Below, piece after piece: positions 52,718 to 60,261 of a DNA stretch of 64,000 bases; position 1 is the stretch's first letter; each line of letters starts with the position of its first letter. Source of the stretch: Moorella mulderi DSM 14980 (GTDB lineage: Bacteria; Bacillota; DSM-521; Neomoorellales; Neomoorellaceae). Location: NCBI RefSeq assembly GCF_001594015.1, contig NZ_LTBC01000005.1, forward strand, positions 1-64,000. Direction: 5' to 3'. A model generated the notes under the pieces. The model worked only from the letters and a program-made list of their open reading frames with translations. It was not told the DNA's origin and searched no databases. The position numbers were made by a program, and so were the translations under genes.

Positions 52718-54145
52718 CTACCCGGCGCCTGCTGCCAGCTGCCGCATCTCCTCATACCCCTGCTTGATCAACTCCGCTTCTGACTTAAAGTAAGGCAGGT
52801 TCATATCCAGGGGGATATACTGCCCAACGGCGTCTTCAATAAAAAATTGCACGGAATCCTTTTGCAGCCGGCCCCGGCTGTCGAACCGGGCCGTCACCTT
52901 TAAGAATTCATTGGCTTCCTGGGGCTCAGTAATATACTCCTGCAATTCTTGCTGCCAGAAAGCAATTTGCCTTTCTATCTTTCGCAGCGCTTCCGGGGTG
53001 AGGCGGGCGCGGTTTTCTTCCAGGTAGTGGAGACGGCCCTTCTGCGGCGGCCATTCCGCCGGGGTGTCTACGCCCAGCAGGTGGCTGACCCGGACCAGGT
53101 ATACGGCTTCCGCCTGGAAGCCGGACTGGTAAAAGGATTGCAGGTCAATCTTTGTGTCCAGCACGCGGTAATGCTGGTACTGCCTGGCTATCAGATCTTC
53201 CACCTGTTTCTGGAGCTGGACTTTGAGCTGCCACTGGTCCCAGGTGCTGTCAATGCCGGTAATATACCAGCTTCCATCCTGGTGCTGCACCGTAACATGG
53301 TTTATATAAGATCCAGCCGGCCCGGTGGAGGTCATCAGGTCGAACTGGACGGTAAAGCGCCAGCTTCCTTCCGGTTCTTCTTTCTGCTCAAGAATGGTAT
53401 ATTTTTCTACCCAGGGGCTGGATACACCCGTCACCCACCCCATCCTTTCATAATTGGGACGGCACTTTTCTTTCAAGGCCGGTGCTAAAAGGGCGTATTG
53501 CCAGGCGCCGTTGCGGTTCTTGACCCCTGCGGCCCAACTCTGCACAGCTTCCCCGGGGCTCTTGGGAGTCAGAGCCTTTTCCAGGAGGGTTAGCTGGCGG
53601 CGCAGGGAGTCACTTTCCGGGTCGTCGATTTTAATGGTCCGAGTGGCTTCCTCCCACTCCACCCTGGCTCCCAGGGCTTCGGCCAGCCAGCGGGCCGGCA
53701 CCATGACCCGGCCGTCGATGATCCGGGGTGTTACGTCGGGCTCAAGCAGCGAGTTGTTGATGACAAATTTTAGCGGGCCGGTAGAGGGTTCGCCAGCAGC
53801 GGACCGGGGAGAAGGCGGCGGGAAGGGCGCAGGGCCTTCCTTTAGAGGTTCTGCTTCGGCCGGGCGGTGGGCCAGGAGTCCCTCGACCAGAGTACGGACC
53901 TGGTCTTTATTGATCTGGCCTGTCTTCAGGAGCATCTCCACGACAGGCGCGTAGTAGTCCAGGGCTTTTATCTGGGCCATGGTCAGGCCGTGATCCAGGA
54001 GAAACTGGATGTCAACGGCAGTACCGTCGGCAGCCTTGAAGGCGGGGTCCGGTATGGCCGCCGTGGCCACCACCACCGGGATCAGGATTAAGAATAGTGC
54101 CAGCAGCATTGGAAAAAACCATAGTTTTCGCCGGAAAGAAGTCAT
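52718..54145 (-). CDS. Exported protein with copper-amine-oxidase-N-type stalk domain
   Basis: A 475-residue exported protein. Signal peptide about 1-30. A Pro-rich linker (APFPPPSPRS) precedes one stalk/copper-amine-oxidase N-terminal-like domain (about 125-175; RIIDGRVMVPARWLAEALGA, VEWEEATRTIKI). The rest is a helical/beta region with no family I know, including an NTF2-like part around YALLAPALKEK. Stalk domains are common in wall-associated Clostridia proteins; they do not imply oxidase activity. GGGAGGCG precedes ATG 54145; 64 bases separate it from the TPR/propeller gene. Confidence 0.75.
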   Translation of the reverse strand: MTSFRRKLWFFPMLLALFLILIPVVVATAAIPDPAFKAADGTAVDIQFLLDHGLTMAQIKALDYYAPVVEMLLKTGQINKDQVRTLVEGLLAHRPAEAEPLKEGPAPFPPPSPRSAAGEPSTGPLKFVINNSLLEPDVTPRIIDGRVMVPARWLAEALGARVEWEEATRTIKIDDPESDSLRRQLTLLEKALTPKSPGEAVQSWAAGVKNRNGAWQYALLAPALKEKCRPNYERMGWVTGVSSPWVEKYTILEQKEEPEGSWRFTVQFDLMTSTGPAGSYINHVTVQHQDGSWYITGIDSTWDQWQLKVQLQKQVEDLIARQYQHYRVLDTKIDLQSFYQSGFQAEAVYLVRVSHLLGVDTPAEWPPQKGRLHYLEENRARLTPEALRKIERQIAFWQQELQEYITEPQEANEFLKVTARFDSRGRLQKDSVQFFIEDAVGQYIPLDMNLPYFKSEAELIKQGYEEMRQLAAGAG

Positions 54146-54526
54146 TGGCCGCGCCTCCCTGTTAACCCGTTTGCTCTAACTTTACGGGCTTTATTTATTT
54201 AGACGGCGGTAATTACTAAAAGGTTCCCATTGCTTTCCAGATTTATGTTAATTTGTTTTAACGAGGAACCAAAACTTATTGAAGTTGATAGCGAACATTT
54301 TGTTGTCTGATTAGTATGCACCCTTCGGCGAGTCAGAGAAGGAGATCCACCGGGTTCATGGCCATATAAGTACCGCCCAGTATTAATGATTTAATATAGA
54401 AGCGGAAAAGAACTGCAGGGCTTTTAAAGAAAGTAATAACGGAAATCTCATTGATGATCACCATTATAAATAGAAATTTAGGTTATAATAGAGATGATAA
54501 AAGTATGAAGAATAGGGTGGTAAGTT
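54146..54526 (+). other. Intergenic region upstream of vapBC
   Basis: AT-rich. It holds a short frame from ATG near 54245 reading NEEPKLIEVDSEHFVV, too short to judge, and TATAAT at 54484-54489, the likely -10 of vapBC (no clear -35). It separates divergent genes; nothing else is seen. Confidence 0.4.
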
Positions 54527-54742
54527 ATGGCTATAGAAAAAATTTATAACGCCATTAAAAGGCTCCCTCCCGCGGAAAGGGAAAAATTACGCCATCTACT
54601 AGATAACGAGGATTCTAACAATGAAAACACGAAAGCATTTGAAAGAGCAGCTGGTTCCTGGACCGACTTCGATGCTGACGGATTCATAGAAGAAATTTAC
54701 CATCGCCGTAATAGCGCTGGCAGGACAGGTTCGGAATGGTGA
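54527..54742 (+). CDS. vapB: VapB-type antitoxin
   Basis: A 71-residue acidic antitoxin. The helical N-terminus (IYNAIKRLPPAEREKLRHLL) and the tail AGSWTDFDADGFIEEIYHRR, which wraps the toxin active site, are typical of VapB proteins paired with PIN toxins. GGGTGGTAAG lies before the ATG. Seven bases overlap vapC. Confidence 0.82.
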   Translation: MAIEKIYNAIKRLPPAEREKLRHLLDNEDSNNENTKAFERAAGSWTDFDADGFIEEIYHRRNSAGRTGSEW

Positions 54743-55140
54743 TGGCAAAATACCTGGTCGATACAGATTGGGCGGTTTTTTATCTCTGGGGCAAGGAACC
54801 CTTCGTAACGACTTTAAAAGAGTACAGGCAAAAAGGACTGGCCATAAGTGTAATTACCATCGCTGAATTGTATGAAGGGGTTTTTAGAAGTGCGAAGCCA
54901 GAGGAAAAAGAAAGTTCATTGCGCGATTTTCTGAAGGGCATTTCCATAATAAATGTTTCCCCGCCTATAGCACGCCTCTTCGGTCAACGAAGAGCGGAAT
55001 TGCATAAACAGGGGTTAACAATCAGCGATTTTGACTTATTAATAGGTTGTACAGCAATATATTACAACCTTACGATATTGACTAATAACAAAAGGCATTA
55101 TGAAAAGATACCTGGGATAACGGAAATAATAACTCTTTGA
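54736..55140 (+). CDS. vapC: VapC-type PIN-domain ribonuclease toxin
   Basis: A 134-residue PIN nuclease. Metal-binding acids are in YLVDTDWAVFYL (Asp near 9), TIAELYEGVF (Glu near 44) and TISDFDLLIGCTA (Asp near 101-104), so it appears catalytically intact. VapC toxins cleave initiator tRNA or rRNA. ATG 54736 has AGGACAGG six bases upstream. Intact pair with vapB. Confidence 0.87.
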   Translation: MVMAKYLVDTDWAVFYLWGKEPFVTTLKEYRQKGLAISVITIAELYEGVFRSAKPEEKESSLRDFLKGISIINVSPPIARLFGQRRAELHKQGLTISDFDLLIGCTAIYYNLTILTNNKRHYEKIPGITEIITL

Positions 55141-55478
55141 ATATAGATGCCACATTGTGCAATTTTAGCAATAATCGGGTCTGGACGGTGGTAAAATTTT
55201 TACTTTTAATAATGCGGTTATCTCTCCCCTTCTCCTTAAGGGGAAGGGAAGAGGCGAGCGCGCGTTTGCTTTCAGTTTAGTTTTTGTTTTTTAATAAGGT
55301 GCTTATATCCACGCCCGGCGTTTTTCTTTTAAACGGAGCTGTCTCTATAGCCGTAGCCAGAAAGGGGATAACGGAAGACCTCCAAACGGGGTCTTTTCTT
55401 TTTTAACCACCTTAGCAGGAACTCTCGTTCTGGTGGCGAATAGCAAATATTGGACATAAAACCACCTGGGGGTTCAAA
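55141..55478 (+). other. Intergenic region between vapC and comM
   Basis: Contains an inverted repeat CCCCTT...AAGGGG near 55217-55234, a poly-T stretch near 55280, and the terminator below. I looked for a riboswitch in 55320-55400 and could not match one. Confidence 0.4.
55375..55404 (+). terminator. Intrinsic terminator before comM
   Basis: AAGACC (55375-55380) pairs with GGTCTT (55390-55395), followed by TTCTTTTTT. It stands 75 bases before comM with no gene just upstream, so it may act as an attenuator of comM. Confidence 0.65.
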
Positions 55479-57023
55479 ATGCTGGCCATTGTCAATTCCG
55501 TCGTCCTCGTGGGCCTGGAGGGCCAGAGTGTACGGGTAGAGGTGGATATTAGCAATGGTTTGCCTGTTTGTGATATAGTGGGTCTCCCGGACCCCTCCGT
55601 GAAAGAGGCCCGGGAACGGGTGCGGGCGGCAATTAAAAACTCGGGCTTTGACTTTCCTTTACGCCGGATAATCGTTAACCTGGCCCCTGGTGATATCAAA
55701 AAAGAAGGTCCCATCTATGACCTACCTATTGCCCTGGGTATCCTGATGGCTGCGGAAGAACTTGGTAGCGGGCCAGAGGCGGTCATCTATGCTGTGGGCG
55801 AGCTTTCCCTGGAGGGTAGCCTGCGGCCTATACCCGGGGTTTTGCCAATGGCCCTGGCCTTGCAGGAGTTCCAGCCCGGAGCAACTTTTATTGTCCCGGC
55901 GGCCAATGCCAATGAAGCCGCCCTGGCCTCCAGGTTAAAGGTGCTGGCGGCAGAAAGCCTGGCCCAGGTGGTAGCTTACTGGCGCGGGGAAGGCGAGTTG
56001 CCGGAAGTTAAACCGGCAACAGGGGACAGCCCAACCCCGGTTTTTAATGGGGTGGACCTGGCCGACATCAAGGGCCAGGCGGCCGCTAAGAGGGGGCTGG
56101 AAATAGCAGCCGCCGGCGGCCATAATATCCTGCTCATTGGCAGTCCCGGGGCGGGGAAAACCATGCTGGCCCGGAGCCTACCATCAATCTTGCCACCCCT
56201 AACCTATGAAGAAGCCCTTACCGTAACCAAGATTTACAGCGCCGCCGGGTTGCTGGCTCCTGGCCAGGGACTGGTAACGGAACGCCCTTTCCGGACACCC
56301 CACCATACGGCCTCGACGGCCAGTATTATCGGGGGCGGCCGCATCCCCAAACCCGGAGAGGTAAGCCTGGCCACCCACGGCGTTCTTTTCCTGGATGAGA
56401 TGGCCGAATACCGCCGTGACGTCCTGGAGGCCCTGCGCCAGCCTTTGGAAGACCGGGTCGTCACCGTTTCCCGGGTGGCGGCAGCCATTACCTATCCCGC
56501 GGATTTCCTTTTAATAGGCAGCATGAATCCCTGTCCCTGCGGCTACTATGGCGATCCGGTCAAGGAATGCCTGTGTACCCCCCACCAGGTCGCCCAGTAC
56601 CGGAAAAGGTTATCCGGGCCTTTACTGGACCGGATAGACCTGCACCTGGAAGTTCCTCGCCTGACCTATAACGAAGTCGAGGCCGGGGCCACGCTGGAAA
56701 ATTCGGCCACTGTGAGGGAGCGGGTCAGGGCCGCCCGCCAGAGGCAGCTGGAGAGGTTTAAGGGGACAGGGGTTACCTGCAATGCAGCCATGTCTTCCCG
56801 CCAGGTACACCAGTTTTGCCGCCTGGTCCCCCAGGCGCGCAGCCTTTTGTGCGATGCCTTTAACAAACTGGGCCTCTCCATGCGCGCCCATGACCGCTTG
56901 CTGAAGGTGGCCCGGACCATTGCCGACCTGGAGGGGTCGGAGTTAATAACTGCCGCCCACCTGGCCGAGGCTATCCAGTACCGCAGCCTGGACTGGGGGG
57001 AGGAGAAACAGGCAATACGGTAA
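55479..57023 (+). CDS. comM: ComM/YifB-family AAA+ ATPase (Mg-chelatase-like)
   Basis: A 514-residue AAA+ protein; E. coli and Vibrio relatives are hexameric helicases that extend branch migration in natural transformation. The N-terminal ChlI-like domain begins AIVNSVVLVGLEGQSVRVEV and includes PDPSVKEARERVRAA. Walker A is IGSPGAGKTMLARSLPSI (about 212-229), Walker B VLFLDEMAEY, and the zinc-finger-like block reads NPCPCGYYGDPVKECLC. CTGGGGG precedes the ATG. First gene of the resumed ancestral block. Confidence 0.94.
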   Translation: MLAIVNSVVLVGLEGQSVRVEVDISNGLPVCDIVGLPDPSVKEARERVRAAIKNSGFDFPLRRIIVNLAPGDIKKEGPIYDLPIALGILMAAEELGSGPEAVIYAVGELSLEGSLRPIPGVLPMALALQEFQPGATFIVPAANANEAALASRLKVLAAESLAQVVAYWRGEGELPEVKPATGDSPTPVFNGVDLADIKGQAAAKRGLEIAAAGGHNILLIGSPGAGKTMLARSLPSILPPLTYEEALTVTKIYSAAGLLAPGQGLVTERPFRTPHHTASTASIIGGGRIPKPGEVSLATHGVLFLDEMAEYRRDVLEALRQPLEDRVVTVSRVAAAITYPADFLLIGSMNPCPCGYYGDPVKECLCTPHQVAQYRKRLSGPLLDRIDLHLEVPRLTYNEVEAGATLENSATVRERVRAARQRQLERFKGTGVTCNAAMSSRQVHQFCRLVPQARSLLCDAFNKLGLSMRAHDRLLKVARTIADLEGSELITAAHLAEAIQYRSLDWGEEKQAIR

Positions 57024-57067
57024 TATAGTAAATAAGAGTTGGCTACCGGACTTATACAAAAAAGCGG

Positions 57068-57089
57068 CTGGCTGTTATTTAGCAGCCAG
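57068..57089 (+). terminator. Hairpin after comM
   Basis: CTGGCTG (57068-57074) pairs with CAGCCAG (57083-57089); no T run, so termination is uncertain. Confidence 0.4.
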
Positions 57090-57186
57090 AACAGGTTGGT
57101 TAGTTATAAATTTATTTAAGGCAGGGCATGTTAGCTGGTGTAAGGCCAGGATATGCCTGCCCAACCATAAAAGGAGGCGAACCTGC

Positions 57187-57711
57187 ATGCCTGAATTTCA
57201 AGCCATGGGTTTAATTGCCGAACTAATGGCCATTGCTGCCCGGACGGCGCCCAAGGTAGGCGGGAAAGACTTTATTGAGTTAAAGATCCTCCAGGGGGAA
57301 ACCCTGGAGCAGCTGGCCGCGGCAATGGCCCGCTATGGCCAGGAAAGCGGGAAGAAAAATTTTGATCGCGATGGTGATAATGTCCGCCGCTCTGATGCCG
57401 TTCTCCTGGTAGGGCTGAAAAATGCTGCTAAAGGTGGCCTGGACTGTGGTGCCTGCGGTGTTCCCCGCTGTGCCGACCTGGAACAGGTGCATGATGGTCC
57501 AGAGTTTGCCGGGCCAATCTGCGCCTGGCGGTTAATGGACCTGGGGATAGCCCTGGGATCGGCCGCCAAAATGGCGGGGATGCTCAATGCCGATAACCGC
57601 ATTATGTACCGGATTGGTGTCGTGGCCCGGAAAATGGGTCTCATGGATGCCGACGTTATTGCCGGTATCCCCATCGCCGCTACCGGGAAAAACATTTATT
57701 TTGATCGCTAG
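57187..57711 (+). CDS. DUF2148 ferredoxin-like protein
   Basis: A 174-residue protein of the DUF2148 family. A compact Cys motif DCGACGVPRCADL lies near 95-107 with a further Cys in PICAWRLMDLG, consistent with an iron-sulfur site. The conserved IALGSAAKMAGMLNADNRIMYRIG segment follows. Function unknown; the family is common in anaerobic bacteria and archaea. AAAGGAGG precedes the ATG. Confidence 0.85.
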   Translation: MPEFQAMGLIAELMAIAARTAPKVGGKDFIELKILQGETLEQLAAAMARYGQESGKKNFDRDGDNVRRSDAVLLVGLKNAAKGGLDCGACGVPRCADLEQVHDGPEFAGPICAWRLMDLGIALGSAAKMAGMLNADNRIMYRIGVVARKMGLMDADVIAGIPIAATGKNIYFDR

Positions 57712-57770
57712 GTTGTTTTAAAGACGCATTATGCAGGGCTCGAACTATAATCACCAGTTTTCATCCACGA

Positions 57771-57795
57771 CGCCCAGGGCTTCCTCCCCTGGGCG
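57771..57795 (+). terminator. Hairpin after the DUF2148 gene
   Basis: CGCCCAGGG (57771-57779) pairs with CCCTGGGCG (57787-57795) over a 7-base loop; no T run follows. Confidence 0.5.
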
Positions 57796-57860
57796 CCCAT
57801 TCATTAAAAGGGTTAAACCCGAGAAAATTTGGGTTGAAGGGATTTGTGGAGGCGATTAAA

Positions 57861-58964
57861 ATGACCTTCCGTTTTTACCTGCCTACCCAGGTATTTTTTG
57901 GCAAAGGGGTTTTAAACGAGTATGGCGATTTCCTCGGCCGGCTGGGCCGGCGGTCCCTGGTAGTTACCGGGCGCCAAAGTGCCGTTACCAGCGGTGCCCT
58001 GGCTGATTTTGAAGTCCTGGCTAAAAGGCTGGGCTTAAGCTGGGTTGTTTTCAACGAGGTACCGGCCAACCCAACCCTGGAAACAGTAGCTAAAGCTGTT
58101 GACCTGGCCCGCCAGGAAAGGGTTGACCTGGTCATTGGCATTGGTGGCGGGTCCCCCCTGGACACGGCTAAGGCCGTGGCCCTGCTGGTACCCAACAGGG
58201 CAGCGGCAGCCCGGCTTTACGAGGCCGACCTGCCGGAGCCGCCCCTACCCCTGGTAGCTGTACCGACTACCGCCGGTACCGGTAGCGAGGTTACCCAGCA
58301 TGCGGTCTTTACTTTACCAGCTAGGGAAATAAAAAAGGGTTTCAGCGACGACCGCTGCTTTCCCCTGGCGGCCTGGGTGGACCCCCGCTATACCTATTCC
58401 TTACCCCTTGCTATTACCATAGATACCGCCCTGGATACCCTGACCCATGCCATGGAAGGTTACCTATCCAGGCGTTCCACCCCTTTAAGCGACACCCTGG
58501 CCTTGGAAGCCGTGCGCCTTTTTGCCGGGCAAAAGGAGGCCCTGCTGGCCGGAAACTTGCTCCCGGCGACCAGGCGGGACCTCATGTATGCCTCCACCCT
58601 GGGGGGTATGGTCATTGCCCAGACCCGGACGACTATCCTCCATACCATGGGTTATCCTTTAACCTACAGCCATGACATACCCCACGGCCGTGCCAATGGC
58701 TATTTGCTGGCAGCCTACCTGGAATTTATCCAACCGGCAGAACCGGTTAAGGTTAACAATCTCCTGGAGGCCCTGGGAATGGCTTCCCTGGAGGATGTCC
58801 AAGGCCTGATCCGGCAGCTATTACCGCCACTGGGAAAATTTCCAGAAAGGGAGCTAGAACGGATGGCAGACCTGGCAGCAACAAACACCAGCAGCCTGAC
58901 CTGGACGGCCCGCCAGGCGACTTCAGAGGATTTACTAAACATGTTACGCCGGAGCCTGGGCTAG
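57861..58964 (+). CDS. Iron-containing alcohol dehydrogenase
   Basis: A 367-residue group-III alcohol dehydrogenase. The NAD(P) site is IGIGGGSPLDTAKAVA; metal ligands are in DTLTHAMEGYLSR (Asp is upstream, His here) and HTMGYPLTYSHDIPHGRANG (two His). The N-terminus FYLPTQVFFGKGVL is typical. ATG 57861 has TGGAGGCG upstream; TTG 57834 would add nine residues without a good site. Substrate probably a primary alcohol or aldehyde; acetogens often hold several such genes. Confidence 0.9.
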   Translation: MTFRFYLPTQVFFGKGVLNEYGDFLGRLGRRSLVVTGRQSAVTSGALADFEVLAKRLGLSWVVFNEVPANPTLETVAKAVDLARQERVDLVIGIGGGSPLDTAKAVALLVPNRAAAARLYEADLPEPPLPLVAVPTTAGTGSEVTQHAVFTLPAREIKKGFSDDRCFPLAAWVDPRYTYSLPLAITIDTALDTLTHAMEGYLSRRSTPLSDTLALEAVRLFAGQKEALLAGNLLPATRRDLMYASTLGGMVIAQTRTTILHTMGYPLTYSHDIPHGRANGYLLAAYLEFIQPAEPVKVNNLLEALGMASLEDVQGLIRQLLPPLGKFPERELERMADLAATNTSSLTWTARQATSEDLLNMLRRSLG

Positions 58965-59009
58965 TATGAAGAACCTGCCTCCGGGCCAGAATACCTTCAG
59001 AATTGTATT

Positions 59010-59031
59010 AGTCCCTCCAGGGGACTTTTTT
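59010..59031 (+). terminator. Terminator after the alcohol dehydrogenase gene
   Basis: AGTCCC (59010-59015) pairs with GGGACT (59021-59026), followed by TTTTTT. Confidence 0.85.
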
Positions 59032-59040
59032 ACTCTAAGC

Positions 59041-59069
59041 TTGACGAACCGCTAAAGAATAGATATGCT
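59041..59069 (+). promoter_or_regulatory. Sigma-A promoter for dprA-topA-trmFO
   Basis: TTGACG at 59041-59046, a 17-base spacer, and TATGCT at 59064-59069, just after a terminator and about 95 bases before dprA. Confidence 0.75.
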
Positions 59070-59164
59070 TTTAGGAAACGCGGTAACTTTTGTTCCTTAC
59101 CGGCAGGAAATTTCGCCCAGACCGCGAAAGGTTACTTTTACAACTATACAGCAGGGGAGAAACC

Positions 59165-60250
59165 ATGGAAGAAAAACCATTCTGGGTAGCCCTTCAGCAG
59201 GCGCCGGGTCTGGGGGCTCGCCGGGTCCTCCAGCTGGTTAAATTTTTCGGGAGTCCCCGGGCCGTCTGGCAGGCACCGGAAAAAGAGCTTCTGGCTTTGG
59301 AAGGTCTGGGTAAGGCAGCAACCTCCTTGATTAACTGGCGCCGCCAGGTAACACCGGAAAAGATTATGGCTAAACTAGAGAAAACCGGTATCGGAGTGCT
59401 GATCCTGGAGGAAGATACCTACCCCCTGGAGCTCAAACGTATTTATGACCCGCCACCCGTCCTCTACTGGCGGGGCAGCCAGCCGCCGGGGGAAGGCCTG
59501 AAAATAGCCATTGTCGGTACCCGCCGGGCGACGGCCTATGGTCTTAAGGTGGCCACGGAGCTCGCTGCTGGTCTTGCCGCCGCCGGCGTCGGGGTTGTCA
59601 GCGGCCTGGCCCGGGGCATAGATGCTGCCGCCCACCGGGGAGCCATCCGGGGGAACGGTCTCACCTGGGGCATCCTGGGCTGTGGGGTAGACGTTATTTA
59701 TCCTCCGGAACACCGGGAGCTTTACCACCAGGTAATGGACCACGGGGCCATCCTTTCCGAGTTTCCCCCGGGCACGCCGCCGGATGCCGGCCATTTCCCG
59801 GCCCGCAACCGGATTATAAGCGGCCTGACGAGCGGTACAGTGGTCGTCGAGGCCGCAGCCAAAAGCGGAGCCCTGATTACAGCCGACCTGGCCCTGGAGC
59901 AGAATCGCGACGTCTTTGCCGTCCCGGGGCCAGTCACCAGCCGCTACAGCGAGGGCCCCAATGAATTAATTAAACAGGGGGCCAGGGTAGTGACCGGGGT
60001 AGCCGATATTCTGGCCGAATATGAGCCCCAATCCCTGTGGCCCTTGTCCCGGCAAGAAAGCCAGGTGGAGGTGGTTCTGACAGCTGCCGAGGAGAAGGTA
60101 CTGGCCGTTCTCAGTGTTATGCCTACTCACCTGGATACCATTATGGCCACAACTGGCCTGCCGCCGGGGGAACTGAATACCGCCCTGCTCCAGCTGGAGA
60201 TAAGAAAATTAATCCGGCGGTTACCGGGAGGTTTTTACCTGCGCTGTTAG
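59165..60250 (+). CDS. dprA: DNA-processing protein DprA
   Basis: A 361-residue DprA, which loads RecA on incoming single-stranded DNA. A helical N-terminal SAM/HhH region (LQQAPGLGARRVLQLVKFFG) precedes the Rossmann domain with IAIVGTRRATAYGLKVATEL and VVSGLARGIDAAAHRGAI; a winged-helix C-terminus ends it. ATG 59165 follows CAGGGGAG; an upstream in-frame extension exists but has no site. With comM nearby, this hints at a transformation capacity. Confidence 0.94.
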   Translation: MEEKPFWVALQQAPGLGARRVLQLVKFFGSPRAVWQAPEKELLALEGLGKAATSLINWRRQVTPEKIMAKLEKTGIGVLILEEDTYPLELKRIYDPPPVLYWRGSQPPGEGLKIAIVGTRRATAYGLKVATELAAGLAAAGVGVVSGLARGIDAAAHRGAIRGNGLTWGILGCGVDVIYPPEHRELYHQVMDHGAILSEFPPGTPPDAGHFPARNRIISGLTSGTVVVEAAAKSGALITADLALEQNRDVFAVPGPVTSRYSEGPNELIKQGARVVTGVADILAEYEPQSLWPLSRQESQVEVVLTAAEEKVLAVLSVMPTHLDTIMATTGLPPGELNTALLQLEIRKLIRRLPGGFYLRC

Positions 60251-60261
60251 GGGGGGAAATT

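Noticed and set aside
52718-54145. Copper amine oxidase
   Set aside because: Only the N-terminal stalk-type domain is present; the catalytic domain and its Tyr cofactor motif are absent.
55300-55400. Possible riboswitch before comM
   Set aside because: The segment has stems and a GGGGATAACGG stretch, but I could not match it to a known class. Kept only as a terminator with an unexplained leader.
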